Positions 1 to 8,490 of a stretch of 64,000 nucleotides of DNA are shown here, in pieces. The stretch is taken from positions 161,690 to 225,689 of the forward strand of contig NZ_FTNA01000004.1 of assembly GCF_900156205.1 (NCBI RefSeq), written 5' to 3'. The position numbers and the translations under genes are program-made. Every line of letters starts with the position of its first letter. The stretch's first letter is position 1. Origin of the DNA: Leptospira interrogans (GTDB taxonomy: Bacteria > Spirochaetota > Leptospiria > Leptospirales > Leptospiraceae). Below the pieces are notes generated by a model, which was given only the letters and a program-made list of their open reading frames with translations, searched no databases and had not been told where the DNA came from.

Positions 1-901
1 TTAAATCTTCTGCCGCCAACTTAATAGAACGATTTGCACGAAACCCTAACTTATTGAATATTTTATCAGAAGAAATATGGTAGGATCGATTATCGTTTGT
101 AGGCGTTGTAACTAACTTTACATCTTCTCCGACAACTTCTTTCACCATATTAGCAATTTCAGAAACTGTAAAGTTCAAGTAACCTGCGTTAAATATTTCT
201 CCAGCTACCTTTTCTTTTGGAGCGCGTAATAAAACCAAATACGCATCCACCATATCGTCGATATGAATGTTCGGACGAAGTTGTGCTCCTCCAAATACGG
301 AGATTTCACGTTTGTGATATGCTAGATTAGTCAAGATATTTACTACAACATCCAACCTTTGTCTAGGCGAATAACCGCAAACTGTCGCGGGTCTTATTGT
401 AATCGTCGTAAAATCATCGGTTTGATATTCGTTTAATATTTTTTCGCAATCTGCTTTAAATTTGGAATAATCCGTGAGCGGCTCTAAAGAAAAATCTTCC
501 GTAACATTCGGTTCATCTTTAATTCCATAAACGGAAGAAGAAGAAGCATAAATAAATCTTTTGACAGAGTGTTTTTTGCTAATTTCAACAAGAGGTCGGA
601 ATGCGTCTAAATTGATTGATTTTCCTAAATTCGGATTCAATTCAAAGCTAGGATCGTTGGAAATACATGCAAGATGAATCACCGAATCATGGCCTGGAAT
701 TGTTTGATTCAAGACATTTTGATCTCGAATATCTCCTTGAATCTTCGTTAGGTTAGGATGTTCTTTCAGTACATCTTCTCCATAGATCATAAGATCAAGC
801 ACCGTTACTTTATAACCCTCCGAAAGAAGGCGGGGCACAAGCATGGCCCCAACGTAACCGGCCCCGCCTGTTATATAGATACTTTTAATATCTGGATTCA
901 T
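1..901 (-). CDS. NAD-dependent sugar epimerase/dehydratase (partial, runs off left edge)
   Basis: Extended short-chain dehydrogenase/reductase, probably acting on a nucleotide sugar for O-antigen synthesis. The visible 300 residues begin MNPDIKSIYITGGAGYVGAM, so the Rossmann glycine motif GGAGYVG is at about residues 12-18. An SSSSVYG stretch and the catalytic YxxxK (DYSKFK) follow. The frame is open to base 1, so the C-terminus lies outside the window. The start is an ATG at 901-899, preceded by a GAGGT ribosome site inside the end of the upstream gene, with only 2 bases between that gene's stop and this ATG. It therefore looks translationally coupled to the HldE-like gene. Substrate is not deducible. 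Confidence 0.85.
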   Translation of the reverse strand, partial: MNPDIKSIYITGGAGYVGAMLVPRLLSEGYKVTVLDLMIYGEDVLKEHPNLTKIQGDIRDQNVLNQTIPGHDSVIHLACISNDPSFELNPNLGKSINLDAFRPLVEISKKHSVKRFIYASSSSVYGIKDEPNVTEDFSLEPLTDYSKFKADCEKILNEYQTDDFTTITIRPATVCGYSPRQRLDVVVNILTNLAYHKREISVFGGAQLRPNIHIDDMVDAYLVLLRAPKEKVAGEIFNAGYLNFTVSEIANMVKEVVGEDVKLVTTPTNDNRSYHISSDKIFNKLGFRANRSIKLAAEDL

Positions 902-903
902 AT

Positions 904-2433
904 TTACCTCAAATTCTTAATATAGCTTTCAAGTTTCTGATGAGAAACGGGTATATTTCCAATTGTTTGAACGGCAAGCGCCGCCATACAAGCACCAATC
1001 GCAGAGGCTTCCATTAAATTTGCACCGGAACACATACTAACAGAAATAGCTGCCAATAAGGAATCACCTGCTCCGGCTACGTCTACTGGGTTGGAAACCA
1101 AAGCAGGAAAATGTTCTCTTTTCTTAAAATTACCGGGAATATCGTTCGAATACGCGATAAATCCTTCGGCGCCTAATTTAACTAATAAATTTTTGGAACG
1201 TGTTTTTTCCAAAAGAGTATTTGCAATCCATTCTACTCCGTCTTCATGATTGCTGAGAGCAATTCTTGCCTCCCTTTCTGTCGGACATAACAAATCAAAG
1301 TCCTCAAATTTAGCAACATTGCCAACTTGGCTACTACACTGTAAATCTCCAAAGAGTAAAATGTTGTTTTCCTTTGCTATCGATCTAATTTCAGCAAGAA
1401 CTCTGTTCGTTATTACTCCATATACAAAATCACAAACGAGAATTCCGTCGTAATTTTTCGCAATTTTTCTTAATTTTTCAATGAGTTGATCTTCAATTTT
1501 TTTTGAGAGAGAGTGTTCCTTAAGACGACTGACCCGAAATAGTTTTTGATTTTCAACCATATAACGAATTTTGAATGTAGTAGGACGACTGCTATCACCA
1601 ACCAATTGTACGTCGATACCTTGTTCTTGTAAGTTCTTACCTACTAAATTTGCGTTTTCATCTTCGCCTACAACGGATAAAAAAGTACAATCTGCACCTA
1701 AAGCTTTTACGTGTGCGGCAACTACACCTGCCCCGCCCACAAATTCTCTAGTTTCTAATTCCTTAACTACAAGAACCGGAGCTTCAGCACTAATTCCAAT
1801 AGCATCGCAAGCTACATATTGATCTACGATGGTATCTCCTATAACAAGGATCTTAGAATTGGTAAACTTTCCAATGTAAGCTACAAGCTTTGCAAGATCG
1901 ATCCCTTGTCGTTTGTTTGCCTGAAGAAATAAATGTTTTCTTTCCGATTCAAGATCTTGTTGGCTACCATGAAGTAAATCAGCGCTTGCATAATGAACTT
2001 CACCTGCATGAAAAATCACTTTCCCGTTTTGTTTCTCAATACTATAAACCGCAGCCTTAATGTCTTCACGATGTGTATTTTCTAACTCTTTTCCTAAAAC
2101 TAAAACAGAAGGTTTGATATGGACCGATAAGTCCTCAAGGGAAATTTTATCCAAAACATAAACTAAATCTACAAAATGTAAAGAGGCTACGCCTTCCGCT
2201 CTTTCCATTTGATGAAAGTACTTACTTCTTTGGGATTCCGCAATACTTTGATCTCCTAGAACCGCTACTTTTAGTTTTTTTCCAAGACTTTTAGCATATT
2301 GTAAAAATCGAATATGTCCTGGATGTATAACGTTAAAATGTCCATAACAAAGAACTAAAGATTCTTCTAATGGACTTTCACTAAGTTGTGAAACATCCCC
2401 GACAGATATGATCTTATGAGAATTGGGAATCAT
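904..2433 (-). CDS. HldE-like bifunctional protein with swapped order: cytidylyltransferase then PfkB kinase
   Basis: Two activities of the heptose pathway appear in one chain. Near the N-terminus is a nucleotidyltransferase domain with the HxGH motif in YGHFNVIHPGH, covering roughly the first 150 residues. The remaining part is a PfkB/ribokinase-type kinase with a GGAG stretch near its start and the C-terminal DVAGAGDS signature carrying the catalytic Asp. Classical HldE has the kinase first and the nucleotidyltransferase last, so the order here is reversed. I place the start at the ATG at 2433-2431, which forms an ATGA overlap with the upstream stop; an in-frame ATG at 2487 would add 18 residues and overlap the neighbour by 58 bases. 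The expected role is phosphorylation and nucleotide activation of D-glycero-heptose phosphate or a related sugar. Specificity is inferred from neighbours (GmhA-like, HddC-like). Confidence 0.85.
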   Translation of the reverse strand: MIPNSHKIISVGDVSQLSESPLEESLVLCYGHFNVIHPGHIRFLQYAKSLGKKLKVAVLGDQSIAESQRSKYFHQMERAEGVASLHFVDLVYVLDKISLEDLSVHIKPSVLVLGKELENTHREDIKAAVYSIEKQNGKVIFHAGEVHYASADLLHGSQQDLESERKHLFLQANKRQGIDLAKLVAYIGKFTNSKILVIGDTIVDQYVACDAIGISAEAPVLVVKELETREFVGGAGVVAAHVKALGADCTFLSVVGEDENANLVGKNLQEQGIDVQLVGDSSRPTTFKIRYMVENQKLFRVSRLKEHSLSKKIEDQLIEKLRKIAKNYDGILVCDFVYGVITNRVLAEIRSIAKENNILLFGDLQCSSQVGNVAKFEDFDLLCPTEREARIALSNHEDGVEWIANTLLEKTRSKNLLVKLGAEGFIAYSNDIPGNFKKREHFPALVSNPVDVAGAGDSLLAAISVSMCSGANLMEASAIGACMAALAVQTIGNIPVSHQKLESYIKNLR

Positions 2434-3233
2434 AATATTGACTGAATTGACTGATGAATCGAGTTCGACAAAAATTCTGTTTCCCATTCATCTAAATTAT
2501 TGTTTTCTGGGAAAGTAACTTCCTTTTGAGCCTTCGCCAAAGCCTCTGAATTTCCAATATCACGCATTATATCTTTGTTTTCCCAAGTGGCGATTTTTCC
2601 CAAAAACTCTGGCAACACTTGATTACTAAAATCGTTTACGTATTCTCTTTCTTGAATCCAATCTAAAACTTCTGGTTCAATCAAGTAGATGGCTGCATTT
2701 GCCAGATTTCCTGGAGGGTTTTCCACTTTTTCGTAGAACCTTTGAACGACTCCGTCTTCATCCAGCTCCACAATCCCACAACTTTTGGGAGAATCAGTTC
2801 GAAACGTCATCATCGTTATAAGAGAACCTTTAGGTCTTTTTAAAAAATGAAATTCAACAAAAGAATTAAAATCGCATAAACAAAGATTATCGCCATGAAC
2901 TAAAAGAATTGTTTTCCCTTTAAAGAAATCATAGTTCTTCTGAAGAGTCCCTGCCGTACCTAATAACTCTGGTTCATAGACGGATTTGACCCAATCTTTA
3001 TATCTAGGTCTTTTTAAAAAAGAAGATACGATCTCATTCAAATAATGAAGGTTTACTAATACTTTAGAAACTTTTAATTGAGAAATTTGATCCAACCAAA
3101 TTTCAAGCAAAGGTTTCCCGGAAATCGGCATCAAACATTTCGGCCAAAAATCCGTAAGAGGTTTTAGCCTAGTTCCAAGCCCAGCCGCCAGAATTAAAAC
3201 GTTAATTTCGTTTTTATGAATTAGATCCGCCAA
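2430..3233 (-). CDS. Sugar-1-phosphate nucleotidyltransferase (HddC/RmlA-like)
   Basis: A 267-residue GT-A-fold nucleotidyltransferase. The nucleotide-binding signature LAAGLGTRLKPLT lies at about residues 16-28, followed by a PKCLMPISGKPLLE stretch typical of enzymes that transfer NMP to a sugar-1-phosphate. There is no left-handed beta-helix acyltransferase tail, so it is a single-domain enzyme. It overlaps the upstream epimerase by 20 bases and the downstream HldE-like gene by the ATGA junction, so it belongs to the same operon. In this context a GDP-heptose pyrophosphorylase (HddC) role is plausible, but glucose or mannose phosphates cannot be excluded. Confidence 0.85.
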   Translation of the reverse strand: MADLIHKNEINVLILAAGLGTRLKPLTDFWPKCLMPISGKPLLEIWLDQISQLKVSKVLVNLHYLNEIVSSFLKRPRYKDWVKSVYEPELLGTAGTLQKNYDFFKGKTILLVHGDNLCLCDFNSFVEFHFLKRPKGSLITMMTFRTDSPKSCGIVELDEDGVVQRFYEKVENPPGNLANAAIYLIEPEVLDWIQEREYVNDFSNQVLPEFLGKIATWENKDIMRDIGNSEALAKAQKEVTFPENNNLDEWETEFLSNSIHQSIQSIL

Positions 3234-4203
3234 GATACTTAAACCAATCGGATGTCGCTTTTTCTATCTTATCAGGCGTCCATACTGGAGCTTCTCTCCA
3301 ATAATCTATATTTTTTAATAATTCGCCAATCCCTGTTTCTATAGAAATCTTAGGGGACCATTTTAAATCTTTTTTAATTTTTGCAATATCGGCAAAAGTG
3401 CTATCTGGTTCACCCGGTCGTTTTGGAATATAAGTAACTTCTCCTTTCAAAAGTTCTACAATTCGATTGACTGAAATCGTTGCACCACTTCCAACATTAT
3501 AAATTTCACCTACTTTATCACTTTGGGCAGCAGCAAAAACCGCTTCCGCAACGTCTTGCACATAAGTAAAATCTCTAGTTTGTTTTCCATCCCCAACTAC
3601 AGTGAAAGGTTTCCCTGCCAACTTTTGAGCTAAAAAAACTCCAAATACGGCACCATAAGTTCCAGAAGTTCTAGATCTAGGTCCGTAAACATTAAAAAAC
3701 CTTAATGATAGAGCGGGAAATTTATAAACTTGTGCCCAGTGCATGACTAACTCTTCCCCCATTCTTTTTGTAAGTGCATATGGGTATTGAGGTAGAATTG
3801 GCGAAGTCTCAGGAGTTGGATAAAGCTCCGGAATTCCATAACAAGAAGAAGAAGCAGCATAAACAAACCGCTTCACTCCGTAATGTCTACTAGCTTGAAG
3901 AACATTCAGAGTACCAGTTACATTTGATTGAAAATAACCTTCAGGGTTTTGAATACTAGGAACAATGTCCGCGAGCGCCGCAAGATGAAATACATAATCA
4001 ACTGATTGAAACTTTTTGATCCAATCTTCTTGAATCGATAGATCACATTCAACTAAATCAATTTTCTCTTTTACGTGATTTAAATTAAACGCCCTTCCCG
4101 TACTGAAATTATCCAGAACGGTAACCTCAAATTGATTTTCCAATAGAAGATCTACAAGATGACTTCCAATAAACCCTGCTCCGCCTGTAACTAACGCTTT
4201 CAT
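3214..4203 (-). CDS. NAD-dependent epimerase/dehydratase (GalE-like extended SDR)
   Basis: A 329-residue extended SDR. It has the N-terminal GGAGFIGSHL cofactor motif at residues 7-16, an ASSSCYG serine region, and the catalytic YxxxK in YPYALTK. The motif FFNVYGPRS and a DFTYVQDVAEA stretch are typical of UDP- or GDP-sugar 4-epimerases and 4,6-dehydratase relatives. It lies between the SIS-domain isomerase (6-base gap) and the nucleotidyltransferase (20-base overlap). The product is probably a nucleotide sugar for the O-antigen; the exact substrate is not visible from sequence. Confidence 0.87.
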   Translation of the reverse strand: MKALVTGGAGFIGSHLVDLLLENQFEVTVLDNFSTGRAFNLNHVKEKIDLVECDLSIQEDWIKKFQSVDYVFHLAALADIVPSIQNPEGYFQSNVTGTLNVLQASRHYGVKRFVYAASSSCYGIPELYPTPETSPILPQYPYALTKRMGEELVMHWAQVYKFPALSLRFFNVYGPRSRTSGTYGAVFGVFLAQKLAGKPFTVVGDGKQTRDFTYVQDVAEAVFAAAQSDKVGEIYNVGSGATISVNRIVELLKGEVTYIPKRPGEPDSTFADIAKIKKDLKWSPKISIETGIGELLKNIDYWREAPVWTPDKIEKATSDWFKYLGGSNS

Positions 4204-4209
4204 TTTATT

Positions 4210-4767
4210 TTACTTTGCTCCACACAACCATTGCATACACATATGGCCTACAATTACTTGTAAATCTTCAGAGATTTGCATATCATTGATCGGAAAGTGA
4301 ATTGGATATTTCGCCAATTCCTTACATTTACCTCCCGAAAATCCCAAAATCGCATATGTAATCATTTCTAACTTATTTCCTACTTCGAGCGCCTTTACTA
4401 CGTTAGGTGAATTACCACTTCCAGAAAGGACGATTAGAACATCACCTTTATTCGCCTTTACCTCTAATTGTTGAGAAAAAATTGTATCGTATCCTTCGTC
4501 ATTGGCAAGGCAAGTAATGACGGCAGCGTTCGCAGGTAAAGCTTCCACACGAAGTCCCATTCCATTTTTTTTATCGATACCGTAATTAAAATCATTTGCG
4601 AGATGAATTGCATTTCCGGCACTTCCACCGTTTCCACAAAGGAAAACTTGTTTTTTAGTCTCCCAAGCATCTTTCAATGAAAGTGCAAGGCGTTCTATTT
4701 CTGATGCTCTTTCGGGAACAAGAACGGATTGAAGACGGCCTATATAGGCATTGTAATGATCTAACAT
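4210..4767 (-). CDS. gmhA: SIS-domain phosphoheptose isomerase (GmhA-like)
   Basis: A 185-residue single SIS-domain protein. The sugar-phosphate-binding loop FLCGNGGSAGNA appears at about residues 42-53 and a second loop, VLSGSGNSPNVV, follows, both as in GmhA-type isomerases. GmhA converts sedoheptulose 7-phosphate to D-glycero-D-manno-heptose 7-phosphate, the first committed step toward activated heptose. The length suits the family. The start ATG at 4767 has an AGAGGA site upstream. The neighbouring nucleotidyltransferase and HldE-like protein support a heptose pathway, although a GmhB phosphatase is not seen in the window. Confidence 0.82.
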   Translation of the reverse strand: MLDHYNAYIGRLQSVLVPERASEIERLALSLKDAWETKKQVFLCGNGGSAGNAIHLANDFNYGIDKKNGMGLRVEALPANAAVITCLANDEGYDTIFSQQLEVKANKGDVLIVLSGSGNSPNVVKALEVGNKLEMITYAILGFSGGKCKELAKYPIHFPINDMQISEDLQVIVGHMCMQWLCGAK

Positions 4768-4798
4768 CTGCTTTTCCTCTTACATAAAGAAAAAATTA

Positions 4799-5896
4799 CT
4801 AAATCAGCGATTTGACTAATAGAAACACTTCTTCGCCAATCGAAGGAGAAGAAGTAAGTCCGGGACTTTCAATCCCCAGTAGATGAATCCAGGGACGATT
4901 TTCTGGATATTTTTTGATTACAAAATCAGTAATTGGTTTATTATCAAAAAATAATCTAGGTCTTAATCCTACGTAACCTTGAGTTAAATCTTCCTCAGTG
5001 TAATAATTGGTAATATTTTTTAAAGAATTAAAGAAAACATTTCTAGACGTTTGAAATTTATAATCCGTTTTAGATTCAGCCCAATTAGAATTTGGACCTG
5101 CATAAGACTCACCATTGAGATGAAACGTATAATGAACACCTAATGCAGTGCTTGAATAAGATGGAAGAGGATAAACCAATTTTTTAAATGGAAGTTCTCT
5201 TCTTAAACGGTAATACTCACCTTTATTCGGACGAATTTCATATTTTAATTCTTTCAACTGCCTTATAAGCTCATCTGAATGAAGCCCCCCAGCATTCACA
5301 ATACAATCGGCCTCAATTTCTTCCATTTGCCCTGACTGCGTATCATAAAAAAAGGGAGTTTCTTCACGAAAAAGAAAACGTTTACCTTTAATGAAAGTGA
5401 CTCCAGCATTTTCACACTCTCTCCACAAAGCTTTCAAATAAAGAGAAACGTCTACTACTCCGGTTTTCGAAAGGTAAATTGCATTTTCTCCCAAAAGAAA
5501 AGGATATTCAGAAGTAAGATTTTTTATATAAAATGTATTTCGAATATCGTATTTTACAGATTTATAATAAAGTTCATCTAACTTTTCTTTTTTTTGCAAC
5601 TCAATAGAAGAATCTTCTTTAACTCCGGTTGTGATTATCTTACCACAAATACTATAAGGGACGTTAAATCGATTAAAAAACTCTAATGATAACTCATAAC
5701 CTCTTAGACAGTGTTTTAATTTTTGAGAATTTTCTGCATAGTAAATCCCAGAATGTAAAACACCTGAATTCCTTCCGCTGATACCATCGCCCCTATTTTC
5801 TGATGAATCACATAAATAAACATCTGCTTGGGTATTCTTAGAAATTTGATAAGCGATCCAACTTCCAACTATGCCGGAACCTATTACTAAAATCAA
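4799..5896 (-). CDS. FAD-dependent oxidoreductase (L-2-hydroxyglutarate oxidase LhgO-like)
   Basis: A 365-residue DAO-family flavoprotein. The N-terminal ILVIGSGIVGSWIAYQI is a dinucleotide-binding fold, followed by SGRNSGVLHSGIYY, a stretch characteristic of the LhgO/YgaF group. The C-terminal LRPRLFFDNKP and GIESPGLTSSPSIG motifs also fit. The family oxidises L-2-hydroxyglutarate at the membrane, but in this LPS operon the substrate may be a different 2-hydroxy acid. The start appears to be a TTG at 5896 with an AAGGA site about 12 bases upstream; an ATG at 5916, overlapping the fcl stop as ATGA, opens a frame that ends after 7 codons. A frameshift near the start is therefore possible. Confidence 0.8.
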   Translation of the reverse strand: MILVIGSGIVGSWIAYQISKNTQADVYLCDSSENRGDGISGRNSGVLHSGIYYAENSQKLKHCLRGYELSLEFFNRFNVPYSICGKIITTGVKEDSSIELQKKEKLDELYYKSVKYDIRNTFYIKNLTSEYPFLLGENAIYLSKTGVVDVSLYLKALWRECENAGVTFIKGKRFLFREETPFFYDTQSGQMEEIEADCIVNAGGLHSDELIRQLKELKYEIRPNKGEYYRLRRELPFKKLVYPLPSYSSTALGVHYTFHLNGESYAGPNSNWAESKTDYKFQTSRNVFFNSLKNITNYYTEEDLTQGYVGLRPRLFFDNKPITDFVIKKYPENRPWIHLLGIESPGLTSSPSIGEEVFLLVKSLI

Positions 5897-5912
5897 ATGG
5901 TTAATACGTCCT

Positions 5913-6857
5913 TCATATTACCGTTTTATAATCCTCAAACGCCAACCGAATCCCTTCTTTCAATTCCACCTGATGTTTCCACCCCATTTTATGAAGCTTA
6001 GAAACGTCCAAAAGTTTGCGAGGAGTTCCGTCCGGTTTAGTAAGGTCGAAAGTCAAAAGTCCTTGATACCCTACTACTTCCTTAATGGTTTCGGCAAGTT
6101 CACGAATACTTACTTCAATGCCACTTCCAACATTGACGTGCTCTCCCCCTTTCGGATCTCCGGTCACATCGTAATTTTTCATTAAAAAAACGCAGGCGTG
6201 TCCCATGTCATCGGAATATAAAAATTCTCTCAACGGTTTTCCAGTCCCCCATACTACAACTTCTGGAAGGTTTTTTATTTTAGCTTCATAAAAACGACGG
6301 ATCAAGGCGGGAAGAACATGAGAATTTTCAGGATGATAATTATCCCCAGGACCGTAGAGATTAGTTGGCATGACGGAAATAAAATTTGTGCCGTATTGAC
6401 GATTATAACTTTGGCACATTACGATCCCCGCAATTTTAGCGACCGCATAAGGTTCGTTAGTCGGTTCCAATTTACCGTCCAACAATTGACTTTCATCCAT
6501 TGGTTGTTTAGCAAACTTAGGATAAATACAGGAAGAACCTAGAAAAAGAAGTTTTTTTGTTTTAAATCGATAACACGCGTCTATAACATTATTTTGAATC
6601 TGAATATTAGAAAAAATGAATTCGGCTGGGTAAGTATTATTAGCGTGAATTCCGCCCACCTTTGCAGCAGCCAAAAAAACATATTCGGGACGATTCACCT
6701 CAAAGAACTCATTCACTTTAGATTGTTCCGTAAGATCCAATTCAGCATGAGTCTTACCTAAAATGTTTTCGTAACCTTCTTTTTTTAAAACGCGTTCAAT
6801 CGCAGAACCTACAAGTCCTTTATGACCGGCGATATAAATCTTTGATTCCTTTTCCAT
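5913..6857 (-). CDS. fcl: GDP-L-fucose synthase
   Basis: A 314-residue epimerase-reductase that converts GDP-4-keto-6-deoxymannose to GDP-L-fucose in the cytoplasm. The N-terminal [13 protein letters not shown] cofactor motif lies at about residues 8-20. The family-typical [17 protein letters not shown] and the catalytic YAVAKIAG (YxxxK) follow, then [19 protein letters not shown], which is highly characteristic of GDP-fucose synthases. It begins 4 bases after the regulator gene and leads into the FAD oxidoreductase. GDP-mannose could come from the ManC-like enzyme at 54900-55961. A GDP-mannose 4,6-dehydratase is not in this window. Confidence 0.93.
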   Translation of the reverse strand: MEKESKIYIAGHKGLVGSAIERVLKKEGYENILGKTHAELDLTEQSKVNEFFEVNRPEYVFLAAAKVGGIHANNTYPAEFIFSNIQIQNNVIDACYRFKTKKLLFLGSSCIYPKFAKQPMDESQLLDGKLEPTNEPYAVAKIAGIVMCQSYNRQYGTNFISVMPTNLYGPGDNYHPENSHVLPALIRRFYEAKIKNLPEVVVWGTGKPLREFLYSDDMGHACVFLMKNYDVTGDPKGGEHVNVGSGIEVSIRELAETIKEVVGYQGLLTFDLTKPDGTPRKLLDVSKLHKMGWKHQVELKEGIRLAFEDYKTVI

Positions 6858-6861
6858 CGCC

Positions 6862-7182
<321 letters not shown>

Positions 7183-7488
7183 AGAACCATCAAAAAGAAT
7201 GAATTGAATTTGAAAAAAGCTAAAAGAAAGGCTCTTAGTATAGCTTCGCCGGGTCAGTCCCAGCCATCGGGAAATCTGGGTTCATCAAAAAACTTATGGG
7301 ACATTCTGTCAAGAAAATTCGTTCAACAATTGAACAGATCATTTTAACACCTTCTAAGTTAAAGTAGCCTCAAATTTTCCTTTAGGACTTGTCCCAAAGC
7401 CTCACAATGTGGGAACTATTTACGAAAATTTAACAAGATTAGAACTGCTCGAAAATTCATAAATTGCCAAATGCAACCTAATTTGTAG

Positions 7489-7915
7489 GATAACCAACCC
7501 ACAAGTTGAATAGGATTTTAGAATCAAAATGAACTCAACAGAACGGGCTTTCTATGGATCGCCGTTCTGGGCTCAAAAAGGCACATTTTTCAAGTGTTCT
7601 GATAAATGAGTCTTTTTACTTGCAAAAAGTATGTTTTTCTGATAGAGAAAAATTTTCCGAACCTTACCGCCTCCCAAAAATAGAGAAAACTCAACACAAT
7701 GATCTCTATGAATCGCGTTGGAAAACTCAACACAACGCTCTTTATGAATCGCGTTGGAAAACTCAGCACAACGCTCTTTATGAATCGCGTTGGAAAACTC
7801 AGCACAACGCTCTTTATGAATCGTGTTGTGGAGTGGGAACTAAGTTTTACAGAAGATTTTGTCGTAATTCCGACAGATTTATATTGAGATCAAATACTTG
7901 GTGGGGTTGGTGATG
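7489..7915. mobile_element. Element B copy 1: non-autonomous insertion with 9-bp target duplication
   Basis: A 427-bp insertion bounded by inverted ends, GATAACCAACCCACAAGT on the left and CTTGGTGGGGTTGGTGATG on the right. It is flanked by identical 9-mers AATTTGTAG at 7480-7488 and 7916-7924. It carries no transposase; the open frames here, up to about 119 codons, are low-complexity translations of its internal repeats. A second, inverted and shorter copy is at 15380-15659 and shares most of the interior, including the stretch with CTTGCAAAAAGTATGTTTTT. The size difference is largely explained by three extra 36-bp repeat units in this copy. Confidence 0.78.
7684..7832. repeat. 36-bp tandem repeat, about four units (VNTR-like)
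   Basis: Four consecutive near-identical 36-bp units, each containing AACTCA(A/G)CACAACGCTC and ATGAATCGCGTTGGA. Each unit holds the inverted pair CAACGC/GCGTTG and could form a small hairpin. The first unit differs slightly (ACAATGATCTCTATG) and the last ends in GTGTTG. The inverted element copy at 15380-15659 has a single unit, so the number varies between loci. Leptospira typing schemes use tandem repeats of similar unit length; whether this is one of those loci cannot be decided here. Confidence 0.85.
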
Positions 7916-8013
7916 AATTTGTAGAAACTACTGCATTTTATTAAAAATTTTAAAGAATTATCGTGTAAAATTTTTTGAGGTTTTGGGACAAACTCTTAGT
8001 AAGAACTATAAAT

Positions 8014-8344
8014 AACGTGAGTTCGGCGTAAGGATGTTTTATAAAAACCTGATTTTTCCATAAAAATGAATGTTTAGAAATTTATTATATGACTTAATCT
8101 GTGGGAACTCTCACAAAACTATATTTTACTGTAAAACTTTGAAATGTAAGAACTACCACAATTTATAAAATAGAAGTTTATAACGATTGAATCAATCTGT
8201 CGTATCCAAGTGTGGGAACTCTTACAAACTTAGATTTGTCTGTAAAATGATGTGGGAACTACTACAAATTACAATTTTACGAACAAATTCTAAAATTGTA
8301 GGAACTACTACTTTTAGAAATTTTTTCTCACACCGAACTCACGT
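8014..8344. repeat. Repeat family E, copy 1
   Basis: A 331-bp element with ends AACGTGAGTTCGGCGTAAG and CACCGAACTCACGT, an imperfect inverted repeat. It contains five short motifs of the type TGTGGGAACTACTAC (for example at about 8101, 8209, 8249 and 8296). A colinear copy lies at 30311-30582, sharing the internal stretch TTATAAAATAGAAGTTTATAA. Function unknown; it could be a degenerate MITE or a transcribed structured repeat. Confidence 0.72.
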
Positions 8345-8387
8345 CAAATACAACACCCAATTCAATGATGTACATTCAGCGCAGGAA

Positions 8388-8490
8388 AATCCACCATAGA
8401 CAGCCGATGGGCTCTCAGCTCCGGCCAATCATTGTATGCAGGAAACGTTATACAATATATCGCCTTTAGTTTCAATTCATTATAGAAAAT
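8388..8490 (-). repeat. Repeat family D, core copy 1 (reverse orientation)
   Basis: The reverse strand reads TTCTATAATGAATTGAAACT, then AAAGGCGATATATTGTATAA, then a TGCATACAATGATTGG region. This matches the core of the copies at 14943-15065, 17583-17717 and 44461-44735. No protein is encoded. Confidence 0.6.

Larger units (their letters stand above)
7387..7994. repeat. Repeat family A, copy 1 (interrupted by element B)
   Basis: Begins ACTTGTCCCAAAGCC and ends GGTTTTGGGACAAACT, an imperfect terminal inverted repeat. The halves 7387-7488 and 7925-7994 match the uninterrupted copy at 44913-45053 (reverse orientation) and the copy at 16911-17346. It contains the short motif TGTGGGAACTA found throughout the intergenic regions. 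Element B (7489-7915) is inserted within it. No coding function is seen. Confidence 0.7.

Noticed and set aside
7250..7275. CCCAG/CTGGG hairpin upstream of the MarR-type gene as an operator
   Set aside because: Only a 5-bp stem with a long loop; too weak to call.
7684..7832. Possible CRISPR array
   Set aside because: Units are contiguous with no unique spacers and there are no cas genes; it is a tandem repeat.
7554..7913. 119-codon open frame with repeated peptide units
   Set aside because: It is a translation of the 36-bp tandem repeat in element B; both strands and several frames are open because 36 is divisible by 3, and there is no ribosome site.
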